Source: an uncultured Bacteroides sp. (GTDB lineage: Bacteria > Bacteroidota > Bacteroidia > Bacteroidales > Bacteroidaceae). From it: a stretch of 56,707 nt of DNA. This document shows, in pieces, positions 1-8,057 of this stretch. The first letter of the stretch is position 1, and the number at the start of each line of letters is the position of its first letter. The notes under the pieces were generated by a model. The model searched no databases, was not told the DNA's origin, and was given only the letters and a program-made list of their open reading frames with translations. The stretch lies in contig CAAEFE010000076.1 of assembly GCA_900755095.1 (NCBI GenBank), forward strand, positions 1-56,707. Reading direction: 5' to 3'. The position numbers and the translations under genes are program-made.

Positions 1-12
1 CTATATAATTAA

Positions 13-60
13 GCCCTTTCAGGGCACCCCAATAAATATATAATTGTAAGGCTTTCAGCC
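13..60. repeat. Two small hairpins with the same loop
   Basis: GCCC-TTTCA-GGGC (13-25) and GGC-TTTCA-GCC (50-60) are two short hairpins sharing the loop TTTCA, each preceded by AAG or AA. They are followed at 62-80 and 81-99 by a 19-base imperfect tandem repeat (AACCGNTAAATTCNCATTT). No gene is seen in 1-129. This may be the edge of a repeated intergenic element, or a terminator for the minus-strand gene that ends at 130. Confidence 0.35.
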
Positions 61-129
61 TAACCGATAAATTCTCATTTAACCGCTAAATTCCCATTTG
101 TAGTCTTTATTGGGATTTACTACTTACCA

Positions 130-972
130 CTATTTACCATAATTAATCAACCACTTCACCATCTCCGGATCATAGTGGGAGAAAAAGAGTGTTTTAGCTG
201 TATCAAGCGCAGCGATAGCCGCCATGTCATCCGGTGCTAATGAAAAATCAAAGACATTGAAATTCTCCATCATACGTTCTTTATGAGTCGATTTAGGAAT
301 CACGATAATATCGCGTTGAATCAGATAACGCAGTGCGACCTGTGCCACTGATTTGCCATATTCTTTACCGATTTCCTGGAGAGTCGGGTTGGTAAAGAAG
401 TCGTTTCGTCCTTCAGCAAACGGTCCCCATGACATAATTTTAGTACCATATTCTTTCATTACTTCCTGCAACTTTATCTGTTGGTTGAAAACGTGTGTCT
501 CTACCTGATTGACGGCAGGAGTAATTTCACAGAATTCTGCCAAGTCTATAAAGCGGTCAGGATAGAAGTTGCTGACACCGATTGCACGGAGTTTACCAGC
601 CTTATATGCTTCCTCCATAGCCCGGTAAGTTCCATAATAATCACCGAACGGCTGATGAATGAGCAATAGGTCAATATAATCGCTCTTTAACTTACGCAGC
701 GATTCATCAATAGAAGCTTTAGCTTTTTCGTAACCGGCATTTGAAATCCATACTTTTGTAGTGATGAACAGTTCCCCACGTGGTACGCCGCATTTACTGA
801 TTGCATTTCCAACACCTTCTTCGTTATGATAGGCTTGTGCCGTATCAATAGAACGATAGCCCACACTGATTGCATCCGACACGCAACGTTCACACTCTTC
901 AGGCGTAACCTGATAAACACCATAACCTAAAATAGGCATTTCAATGCCATTGTTCAATTTCACTTTTTCCAT
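130..972 (-). CDS. Aldo/keto reductase
   Basis: Probable NADPH-dependent cytosolic aldo/keto reductase of 280 residues, the usual length for the prokaryotic AKR5-like group. The catalytic tetrad is visible as Asp43, Tyr48, Lys73 and His106 in the contexts SIDTAQAYHNE, TTKVW and LLLIHQP. Later family landmarks are GVSNF and the C-terminal IPKST cofactor-phosphate motif. I start at the ATG at 972; a TTG two codons upstream also lies in frame but is less likely. A -7-like element (TAACTTTG on the minus strand, 1037-1044) lies about 65 bases upstream. The gene diverges from the secreted hydrolase at 1211. The substrate cannot be read from the sequence. There is no signal peptide and nothing links it to the PUL. 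Confidence 0.9.
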   Translation of the reverse strand: MEKVKLNNGIEMPILGYGVYQVTPEECERCVSDAISVGYRSIDTAQAYHNEEGVGNAISKCGVPRGELFITTKVWISNAGYEKAKASIDESLRKLKSDYIDLLLIHQPFGDYYGTYRAMEEAYKAGKLRAIGVSNFYPDRFIDLAEFCEITPAVNQVETHVFNQQIKLQEVMKEYGTKIMSWGPFAEGRNDFFTNPTLQEIGKEYGKSVAQVALRYLIQRDIIVIPKSTHKERMMENFNVFDFSLAPDDMAAIAALDTAKTLFFSHYDPEMVKWLINYGK

Positions 973-1036
973 AATCAAGTATATTATTAAAATAAAAGCG
1001 TATTCTAATGTTTTTATTATCTTTATTTCCTCTATA

Positions 1037-1044
1037 CAAAGTTA
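1037..1044 (-). promoter_or_regulatory. Candidate -7 element for the aldo/keto reductase
   Basis: The minus strand reads TAACTTTG, matching the Bacteroides sigma-ABfr -7 consensus TAnnTTTG. I see no clear -33 TTTG at the usual distance, so this is a partial match. Confidence 0.4.
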
Positions 1045-1083
1045 GTCTGTAAAAGGTAATCTGTTTTTATATAGATTACGGGT

Positions 1084-1117
1084 TTTGCTACCTTTTTTAC
1101 GGATAACGCTATCTTTG
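1084..1117 (+). promoter_or_regulatory. Candidate promoter for the secreted hydrolase
   Basis: TTTG (1084-1087) and TATCTTTG (1110-1117) match the Bacteroides -33/-7 pair with a 22-base spacer, slightly longer than usual. The start codon at 1211 would then have a leader of roughly 85-90 bases. Confidence 0.5.
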
Positions 1118-1210
1118 CATTTAATATCTACTATTATATATAGTCGTTTTTTGAGTATTTTGTTCTTCATATTCGTAGTATAGGAAGTTAAATCAATTAA
1201 AAGAAGCATT

Positions 1211-2827
1211 ATGAATAAATATTTTCTTGTTGTATTGTTGTCATTATTCATGCAGGTTGCTAAGGTGGCAGCAGCCCCCTGGCAATGGTCAGTGGAAATA
1301 AAAGAGCTGATTTCAGAAGAGACAAACGCCCACCCTTCTGCCTATCTATGGATACCGGAAAACTGTAAACAAGTCCGTGCCGTCATCATCGGGCAACACA
1401 ATATGACCGAAGAAACAATTTTCGAGCATTCTGAATTTCGGAAGAATATGGGCAAACTGGGAATTGCAGAGATATGGATCACTCCCGGAATAGACCAACG
1501 CTGGGACGTGACAAAAGGTACCCAACAAATCTTTGAAACAATGATGAAGAACTTGTCTGAAATAAGCGGATATACAGAACTGGAGTTTGCCCCGGTTATA
1601 CCTATCGGACACTCGGCAATGGCTACTTATCCGTGGAACTTTGCCGCCTGGAATCCTGAACGTACATTGGCCGTACTCTCTATTCACGGTGATTCTCCCA
1701 GAACTCATTTGACTGGTTACGGGCGTGCGAATTTGGATTGGGGAACCCGTACGATTGAAGGTATCCCCTCATTAATGGTGATGGGAGAGGACGAATGGTG
1801 GGAAGACCGGTTGATAACCTCTTTCGATTATCGTCGTGAATATCCGAATGCTCCCCTTGCATTTCTTGCTGATGCAGGACACGGACATTTCGACATATCC
1901 GATGAATTGATTGATTATCTTTCCCTCTTTCTGAAAAAGACAGTGGAATATCGGTTGCCGGAGCATTCGTCATTGGATGCTCCGATTCAGTTAATTCCGG
2001 TAGAAGCAAAGAATGGCTGGCTGGCAGACCGTTGGCGAAAGAATGAAAAGCCTACAGCCGAAGCCGCTTCCTATGATAAGTATAAAGGAGACAAGAACCA
2101 TGCGTTTTGGTATTTTGATAAGGAAATGGCAGATGCCACAGAAAAATATTACGCCAATGAGCGTGGAAAGACAGAGCAGTATATCGGCTTTGAGCAAAAA
2201 GGAAAACTGATAACTTTCAATCCGAAATCCCATGTACGTATGTCTCCTTCTTTTCAACCCGAAGCGGACGGAGTCACTTTCCACCTGAAAGCAGTGTACA
2301 CAGATATGTTAAGGAACGAATATTCAAAAGAACACAGTACGCATCCCATTCGAATGTCGAGAATTTGCGGTCCGGTGGAAGTGGTGAATGATACAACTTT
2401 TACTGTTCGTTTCTATCGGATGGGATTGGATAATCCTAAACGTACAGGAGGCATCTGTTTGATGGCTTCCGTAAAACAGGATCATAAATACCGGAGTGCC
2501 GTTCAGCAGGTAGAGATTCGTATTCCTTACCGGAATAAGGAAGGGATACCCCAACGTATAATTTTCCCGAAACTATCCGATGTAAAAGCTTCAGTGAAAG
2601 AAATAAGTTTAAATGGAACTGCTGACTCCGGCCTTCCGGTTTACTATTATGTAAAAGAAGGTCCGGCAGAGATAAAGGGAGATAAACTGGTATTGACTAA
2701 AATTCCCCCACGTGCAAAATTTCCGGTAAAGGTGACAGTGGTAGCCTGGCAATATGGGCGTAGCGGAGAACCTAAAGTGCAGACTGCTGAAGCAGTAGAA
2801 CAGAGCTTTTATATTACTGCCCGTTAG
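1211..2827 (+). CDS. Secreted alpha/beta hydrolase-fold protein with unknown C-terminal domain
   Basis: A 538-residue exported protein with a cleavable signal peptide (residues 1-22, ending VAAA). The N-terminal half looks like an alpha/beta hydrolase: a nucleophile-elbow motif GHSAM puts the serine at 135, an acidic cluster follows the next strand (MGEDEWW, about 191-197), and GHGHFD near 223-228 supplies a histidine. This suggests an esterase or acylhydrolase acting in the periplasm or at the surface. The half after about residue 245 has no motif I recognise and looks beta-rich. It sits beside, but separate from, the PUL operon at 4161, so a role in removing ester groups from glycans is only a guess. 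The start has no strong ribosome binding site, as is common in Bacteroides. Confidence 0.7.
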   Translation: MNKYFLVVLLSLFMQVAKVAAAPWQWSVEIKELISEETNAHPSAYLWIPENCKQVRAVIIGQHNMTEETIFEHSEFRKNMGKLGIAEIWITPGIDQRWDVTKGTQQIFETMMKNLSEISGYTELEFAPVIPIGHSAMATYPWNFAAWNPERTLAVLSIHGDSPRTHLTGYGRANLDWGTRTIEGIPSLMVMGEDEWWEDRLITSFDYRREYPNAPLAFLADAGHGHFDISDELIDYLSLFLKKTVEYRLPEHSSLDAPIQLIPVEAKNGWLADRWRKNEKPTAEAASYDKYKGDKNHAFWYFDKEMADATEKYYANERGKTEQYIGFEQKGKLITFNPKSHVRMSPSFQPEADGVTFHLKAVYTDMLRNEYSKEHSTHPIRMSRICGPVEVVNDTTFTVRFYRMGLDNPKRTGGICLMASVKQDHKYRSAVQQVEIRIPYRNKEGIPQRIIFPKLSDVKASVKEISLNGTADSGLPVYYYVKEGPAEIKGDKLVLTKIPPRAKFPVKVTVVAWQYGRSGEPKVQTAEAVEQSFYITAR

Positions 2828-2837
2828 TTTGACAAAG

Positions 2838-2879
2838 AGATTGTTCAAGGAATCAGAGTACTAATTCCTTGAACAATCT
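2838..2879. terminator. Inverted repeat between convergent genes, likely bidirectional terminator
   Basis: A 16-base perfect inverted repeat (2838-2853 and 2864-2879, arm starting AGATTGTTCAAGG) with a 10-base loop separates the convergent hydrolase and DUF3037 genes. The right arm is itself coding: it specifies the last residues of the DUF3037 protein (RLFKEL). There is no strong T-run on the plus side. Confidence 0.6.
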
Positions 2880-3248
2880 TTCCAAAGTCTTATCTAAATC
2901 AGTAGAAAATCCCGGATGTGGGCGAGATACTTGTATACAGGAACTTTTTACTGCAGTCAGCCAACGAAATCTGTCAGGAATATCCATATTGGCTATGGCT
3001 CCTCCCTCTTTATTTCCCATGCATATCTTGTCAAAGACCTGTAACCCTTCTTTCAGGCAATTAATATCCAGTTCGGAAGAAAACAGTTTTAGTTTGTTCT
3101 CATCTATCGTATAGAGGGATTTCAGGTATTTGGCTTGTTTGGAAAACAACACAATCCCCATATTGATAAACTCCTCCCGTTCTACTTTAGGAACGAAACG
3201 GATGACTGCGTATTCATATAAGTGCCTTTCTTGCATTTTGCGCTTCAT
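2853..3248 (-). CDS. DUF3037 family protein, partner of HipA-like kinase
   Basis: A 131-residue cytoplasmic protein whose N-terminal sequence (YEYAVIRFVPKVEREEFINMGIVLF) is typical of DUF3037. DUF3037 genes are often found directly after small HipA-like kinases, and that is the arrangement here: its start overlaps the end of the kinase gene by 35 bases, so the two are probably translationally coupled. A second in-frame ATG at 3236 also overlaps the kinase and could be the true start. The biochemical role of DUF3037 is not established. The last codons lie in a terminator-like inverted repeat shared with the convergent hydrolase gene. Confidence 0.8.
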   Translation of the reverse strand: MKRKMQERHLYEYAVIRFVPKVEREEFINMGIVLFSKQAKYLKSLYTIDENKLKLFSSELDINCLKEGLQVFDKICMGNKEGGAIANMDIPDRFRWLTAVKSSCIQVSRPHPGFSTDLDKTLERLFKELVL

Positions 3249-3996
3249 TTACAAATGTTTCGGAATGTTTCATCCTTTCTTCTAAGAATCGAATATAAAT
3301 GTCTCTCAAATCCTGTGGAGTTTCTGTGCCTTCTGTCCAGTTCAACCAGTCGTCGGGAATAGCATTGACTATCTCACGGATTTTATCAGAAGTCAATATC
3401 TGTCTGAATTCGATATCTACTTCTTCCAGTCTATCGGCAAACGGTAATAATACATGATCTTTTATCTGTACAAAAGGAACCAGTGCCTGTTTTTGCCAGT
3501 TAGTCCAGGAATGGTGGAAATAAAGGGACGCCCCATGATCTATCAGCCATAGTTCTTTGTGCCATATCAACATATTGGTATTTTTAATGGTACGGTCTAC
3601 GTTAGTCAGCAAGGCATCCAGCCATACTACTTGCGAAGCCGTTTTTCCATCTACTTGATGTACTATCGGATCAAAAGTCAACGAACCGGAAAGGAAATGC
3701 AATCCCATATTCAGTCCTCGACTCCATTGAAGTAAATCCTGTATCTCTTCGTCTGCTTCTGTTCTTCCGAAGGCCTCGTCCAGATTCAGAAAAACTATTT
3801 CGGGGACTCTGAAACCTAGTGCACGGGCTATCTCCCCACCAATCAGTTCGGCAATCAGCGCTTTTGTTCCGTGTCCTGCCCCTCTGAATTTGACTACATA
3901 CTTAAATTCATCGTCAGCTTCGGCTAGAGCAGGCAATGAGCCTCCCTCACGCAGAGGAAGAATATATCTTGTAACATTTGCCGTACGTAAATCCAT
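3214..3996 (-). CDS. HipA-like kinase (short HipA_2 type)
   Basis: A 260-residue protein resembling the kinase lobe of HipA serine/threonine kinases, but much shorter than full HipA (about 440 residues). It lacks the N-terminal subdomain that binds the antitoxin HipB. Visible kinase elements are a lysine in FKYVVKF (Lys36), a catalytic-loop-like NVDRTIKNTN (132-141, with Asp134 and Asn141), and the metal-binding DHG at 153-155. A good Shine-Dalgarno (AAAGGAG) precedes the ATG at 3996. No HipB-like DNA-binding gene is next to it; its partner is the overlapping DUF3037 gene. The substrate is unknown. It may act as a toxin-like or regulatory kinase. Confidence 0.8.
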   Translation of the reverse strand: MDLRTANVTRYILPLREGGSLPALAEADDEFKYVVKFRGAGHGTKALIAELIGGEIARALGFRVPEIVFLNLDEAFGRTEADEEIQDLLQWSRGLNMGLHFLSGSLTFDPIVHQVDGKTASQVVWLDALLTNVDRTIKNTNMLIWHKELWLIDHGASLYFHHSWTNWQKQALVPFVQIKDHVLLPFADRLEEVDIEFRQILTSDKIREIVNAIPDDWLNWTEGTETPQDLRDIYIRFLEERMKHSETFVNEAQNARKALI

Positions 3997-4094
3997 GTAG
4001 CTCCTTTCTTTGATTTGGGGAATAAAGATAGGACGTTTCAGATGAATTTTATAAGAAAGTGGGCTTTAAATTAAAGAATTGTAGCTTAATTAAA

Positions 4095-4102
4095 TAATTT
4101 TG
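4095..4102 (+). promoter_or_regulatory. Candidate -7 element for the enzyme operon
   Basis: TAATTTTG matches TAnnTTTG, 59 bases before the GH127/146 start at 4161. No convincing -33 TTTG is seen, which would fit an activator-dependent promoter but is weak evidence. Confidence 0.3.
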
Positions 4103-4160
4103 TGGCTTTGAGTGTTTAAGGCACCTTGTTCGTATCTTATAGATAAAAGATAGAAATAAT

Positions 4161-6095
4161 ATGAATAAGAAAGTTTTAGTTACGGCAATCTTGTTTGGTT
4201 CATTGACAGTATCGGGTATAATGTCAGCTCAATCTGTATATCCCGGACAACATCAGGGAAAGTTGAAAAAGGAAACAGTGGCTCCCCTTCAGGCGGAAAG
4301 TTTTGATTTGAAAGATGTTCGCCTGTTGCCAAGTCGTTTCCGTGATAATATGCTTCGGGATTCTGCCTGGATGACGTCAATAGATGTGAATCGTCTGCTA
4401 CATAGCTTCCGTACCAATGCCGGTGTGTTTGCCGGACGTGAGGGCGGATATATGACAGTGAAGAAACTGGGTGGTTGGGAATCTTTGGATTGCGAACTTC
4501 GCGGACATACTACCGGACACATGCTCTCGGCACTTGGTTTGATGTACGCAGCTACCGGCAGTGAGATATTCAAACTGAAAGGCGATAGCTTGGTTAACGG
4601 ATTGGAAGAAGTGCAGAATGCACTGAAAAACGGGTATTTGAGTGCCTGGCCCGAAGAACTGATAAACCGGAATATTCAGGGAAAAGGTGTATGGGCTCCC
4701 TGGTATACTCTGCACAAACTTTTCTCCGGGCTGATAGATCAATATCTGTATGCGGATAATAAGAAAGCATTGACTATCGTCACCCGAGTGGGTGATTGGG
4801 CATACAATAAATTGAAACCCCTTAGTGAAGAAACACGTAAACTTATGATCCGCAATGAATTTGGCGGTATCAATGAGTCATTCTATAATTTATACTCAAT
4901 AACGGGAGATGAACGTTATCGCTGGCTGGCGGAATATTTCTACCACAATGACGTAATCGACCCATTGAAAGAACTTCGTGATGACTTGGGAACGAAGCAT
5001 ACCAATACTTTCATCCCGAAAGTGATAGCTGAAGCCCGCAACTACGAGTTAACCCGCAACGAGACAAGCAGAAAACTATCGGAATTCTTCTGGCACACCA
5101 TGATTGACCATCATACTTTTGCTCCGGGATGTAGCAGTGACAAAGAACACTACTTTGATCCGAAGAAGTTATCCCAACATCTGACCGGCTATACCGGAGA
5201 AACTTGTTGTACCTATAATATGCTCAAACTTAGCCGCCATCTTTTCTGCTGGACGGGCGATTCATCTATTGCGGATTATTACGAAAGGGCATTGTATAAT
5301 CACATCTTGGGACAACAAGACCCTGAAACAGGTATGGTAGCTTATTTTCTGCCTTTGCTTTCCGGGTCTCATAAGCTGTATAGCACAAAAGAGAACTCTT
5401 TCTGGTGTTGCGTAGGTAGCGGATTTGAGAATCATGCAAAGTTTGGAGAAGCCATCTACTACCATAACAATCAGGGAATATATGTAAATCTATTTATCCC
5501 TTCACAGGTAACCTGGAAAGAAAAAGGACTGACAATCCGTCAGGAAACGGAATTCCCACAGGAAGAAACAACACGTTTTACTCTTCAGGCAGAAAATCCT
5601 GTCCGCACGACTATTTATCTGCGCTATCCTTCGTGGAGCAAGGATGTAAAAGTTTCGGTGAATGGTAAGAAAATATCTGTAAAACAGAAATCTGGTTCTT
5701 ATATTGCCATTACCCGTGAATGGAAAGATGGCGATCAAATCTCGGCTACTTATCCGATGCAAATCAAACTGGAAACTACTCCGGATAACCCGGATAAGGC
5801 AGCCCTGTTATATGGCCCGTTGGTATTGGCGGGAGAACGGGGAACTGAAGGTATGCAAGCCCCTGCTCCTTTCTCAAATCCTGCTCTTTATAATGATTAT
5901 TATACCTATAATTTTCATGTCCCAGCACATTTGCGTACCTCTTTGAAACTAGATAAGAAACACCCTGAACGTGCTTTGCAACGTGTAGGAAGTGATTTGA
6001 AGTTTACGACAGAACAAGGAGATGTGATTCGTCCGCTATACGATTTGCATCGCCAGCGCTATGTCGTATATTGGGATTTACAATCAGAAGAATAG
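4161..6095 (+). CDS. GH127/GH146-type beta-L-arabinofuranosidase
   Basis: An exported 644-residue glycoside hydrolase (signal peptide about 1-23, ending MSAQ) of the DUF1680 group that founded GH127 and GH146. These enzymes release terminal beta-L-arabinofuranose, using a zinc-bound cysteine as nucleophile. The metal/catalytic set is present: Glu347 and Cys349 in GETCCTYNM, and Cys416-Cys417 in FWCCVGSG. The first part is an (alpha/alpha)6 barrel (roughly 50-430), followed by beta domains. It is the first gene of a tight operon, with 15 bases to the next gene. The ETCxxYNMLKL wording is closer to GH146-like enzymes than to bifidobacterial HypBA1, but I cannot separate the two families by eye. 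Arabinose-decorated glycans are the likely target. Confidence 0.85.
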   Translation: MNKKVLVTAILFGSLTVSGIMSAQSVYPGQHQGKLKKETVAPLQAESFDLKDVRLLPSRFRDNMLRDSAWMTSIDVNRLLHSFRTNAGVFAGREGGYMTVKKLGGWESLDCELRGHTTGHMLSALGLMYAATGSEIFKLKGDSLVNGLEEVQNALKNGYLSAWPEELINRNIQGKGVWAPWYTLHKLFSGLIDQYLYADNKKALTIVTRVGDWAYNKLKPLSEETRKLMIRNEFGGINESFYNLYSITGDERYRWLAEYFYHNDVIDPLKELRDDLGTKHTNTFIPKVIAEARNYELTRNETSRKLSEFFWHTMIDHHTFAPGCSSDKEHYFDPKKLSQHLTGYTGETCCTYNMLKLSRHLFCWTGDSSIADYYERALYNHILGQQDPETGMVAYFLPLLSGSHKLYSTKENSFWCCVGSGFENHAKFGEAIYYHNNQGIYVNLFIPSQVTWKEKGLTIRQETEFPQEETTRFTLQAENPVRTTIYLRYPSWSKDVKVSVNGKKISVKQKSGSYIAITREWKDGDQISATYPMQIKLETTPDNPDKAALLYGPLVLAGERGTEGMQAPAPFSNPALYNDYYTYNFHVPAHLRTSLKLDKKHPERALQRVGSDLKFTTEQGDVIRPLYDLHRQRYVVYWDLQSEE

Positions 6096-6110
6096 ATAGT
6101 AAACAACGAA

Positions 6111-8036
6111 ATGAATAATCGTTTATTAATTGCCGCTTTTGTAAGTATCTGCTTTTTGTCCGGTTCTTGCAAAATATCATCCGGTCAGGGAAGTCGGTAT
6201 GACTTCTCTTCTTTGGATTCTGTTATCCAAGGATGGGTAGACAAGGGATATTACCCCGGAGCATCCATTTGTGTAGTGAAGAATGATACCGTCATTTTTC
6301 AGAAGAACTATCGGGATTATACACCCGATACAAAAGTATATGTCGCTTCTGCCGGAAAATGGGTAGCGGCTGCTGTCATAGGCGCGGTGGTAGACCGTAC
6401 TGATTTGGGATGGGATGATCCGGTAGAAAAATGGTTGCCGGAATTTAAAGACGATGCTAAAGGTAAGATTCTTCTCCGGCAATTATTATCCCATACATCA
6501 GGAGTACGTCCATATCTTCCCGAGCCCCGTGTAGATAACTATAATCATTTGGATTCGGCAGTCACTGAAATTCTCCCTTTGGATACAGTCTTTACTCCCG
6601 GCACTCGTTTTGAATATGGTGGACTTGCCATGCAAATTGCCGGAAGAATGGCAGAAGTGGCGATGGGAGAGGAGTTTGAGACTCTTTTTCAAGAACTGCT
6701 GGCGCAACCTTTGGAAATGAAAAACTCTCATTTTACCCCAATCAACACGGACGGCGGACATGCACCCATGTTAGGGGGCGGACTGTGTACTACAATGAAT
6801 GATTATCTTCACTTCCTGTCCATGATTTATCACGATGGAATGTATAATGGCAAGCAAATTATATCAGCAGAAACTGTGAAAGAAATGCAGGCCGACCAAG
6901 TGAAAGGCGCCATAATCCCTTCGAATAACTCGGATAATTATGTAGCGAAAGGACTGGGACAATCCCACAATGGAATCTACGGATTAGGAGAATGGCGTGA
7001 ATTAATAGATAAAAAGACAGGTGAAGCTTATCAGATTAGTTCACCGGGATGGGCCGGTGCTTATCCGTGGATAAATAAACACGATAAAGTTTACGGATTC
7101 TTCATCTCCCATGTAGCAGGTTCTTCTGCTAAAGAAGACGGTTTTTCTTCTTTCTTTGGCAGCCCTGTCATTTCACGGACCGTTTCAGAAATACTGAAAG
7201 GTAAGCCATTGGTTGTCAAACAAGGACGTATCAATGTAGGAAACGGCTCTCTATACTATGAGGAAGCCGGTCAGGGTGAACCGATCATCTTTGTACACGG
7301 TCATTCGCTTGACCATCGTATGTGGGATGAGCAATTTTTAGTGTTTGCGAAAAAGTATCATGTCATTCGCTATGATTTAAGAGGATACGGCATTTCTTCT
7401 TCCCAAACAGAAGATTATCAATTTATGCATGTTGAAGATCTGGTTACTTTGATGGACTCTTTGCACATCAAGAAAGCGCATATCGTCGGACTTTCTTTGG
7501 GGGGATTTATCACTGCTGATATGTTGGCGTATTTCCCAGACCGGATGTTATCGGCTTTTTTAGCCAGTGGAAACATCCGAAAGTCCAAAGGTCCCAGTGA
7601 ACCGATGACTAAAGAGGAAGCAAAGGTACGTGATGACGAAATAGCTGCCCTGAAAAAGAAAGGAGTGGAAGTGATGAAGAAAGAGTGGTTTGAAGGATTA
7701 ATGAAATCCGGTAGTAGCCAGCGTGAACGGATGCGTGTGCCTTTGTGGCAGATGATTGACGAATGGGATGCGTGGCAACCGCTACACAAAGAAGTACGGG
7801 TAGTAGCAGGGCTGGATGCTATTGAAGAATTGAAGAAGAGTCACCCTGCTGTACCTGCCTTAATTGTAGAAGGTCATTCTTCTGATAACAAATTTTCAAA
7901 AAATCCTCCCATATTGGAATATCTACCTAATGGAAAGCTGAAAATCATAGAGGATTGCGGGCACATGATGAATATGGAGCGACCGGAGGAATTCAATGCA
8001 GCTTTAGAAGAATTTTTAATCAATATTGAACAGTAA
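6111..8036 (+). CDS. Serine hydrolase (beta-lactamase-like) fused to alpha/beta hydrolase
   Basis: A 641-residue probable lipoprotein (signal peptide then Cys20 in LSGSC) with two hydrolase units in one chain. Residues about 30-362 form a class C beta-lactamase-like serine hydrolase with SxxK at Ser80-Lys83 and LLSHTSG; the usual YxN reads Tyr169-Gly-Gly, so the third motif is altered. Residues about 370-641 form an alpha/beta hydrolase with HGHSLDHRMWD, a nucleophile elbow GLSLGG (Ser462) and the histidine in DCGHMM (His618). Two esterase-type activities in an exported protein inside a PUL operon suggest removal of acyl groups from the glycan. Both neighbours are separated by about 15-20 bases, so it is co-transcribed. 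Reading through both domains shows no frameshift, so the fusion is real in this sequence. Confidence 0.8.
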   Translation: MNNRLLIAAFVSICFLSGSCKISSGQGSRYDFSSLDSVIQGWVDKGYYPGASICVVKNDTVIFQKNYRDYTPDTKVYVASAGKWVAAAVIGAVVDRTDLGWDDPVEKWLPEFKDDAKGKILLRQLLSHTSGVRPYLPEPRVDNYNHLDSAVTEILPLDTVFTPGTRFEYGGLAMQIAGRMAEVAMGEEFETLFQELLAQPLEMKNSHFTPINTDGGHAPMLGGGLCTTMNDYLHFLSMIYHDGMYNGKQIISAETVKEMQADQVKGAIIPSNNSDNYVAKGLGQSHNGIYGLGEWRELIDKKTGEAYQISSPGWAGAYPWINKHDKVYGFFISHVAGSSAKEDGFSSFFGSPVISRTVSEILKGKPLVVKQGRINVGNGSLYYEEAGQGEPIIFVHGHSLDHRMWDEQFLVFAKKYHVIRYDLRGYGISSSQTEDYQFMHVEDLVTLMDSLHIKKAHIVGLSLGGFITADMLAYFPDRMLSAFLASGNIRKSKGPSEPMTKEEAKVRDDEIAALKKKGVEVMKKEWFEGLMKSGSSQRERMRVPLWQMIDEWDAWQPLHKEVRVVAGLDAIEELKKSHPAVPALIVEGHSSDNKFSKNPPILEYLPNGKLKIIEDCGHMMNMERPEEFNAALEEFLINIEQ

Positions 8037-8057
8037 AATGAAAAAGCAATAAATATC

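Noticed and set aside
6672..6690. TTTGAGACTCTT, resembling half of the sigma-upstream palindrome
   Set aside because: It lies inside the coding region of the serine hydrolase and has no second arm; most likely chance.
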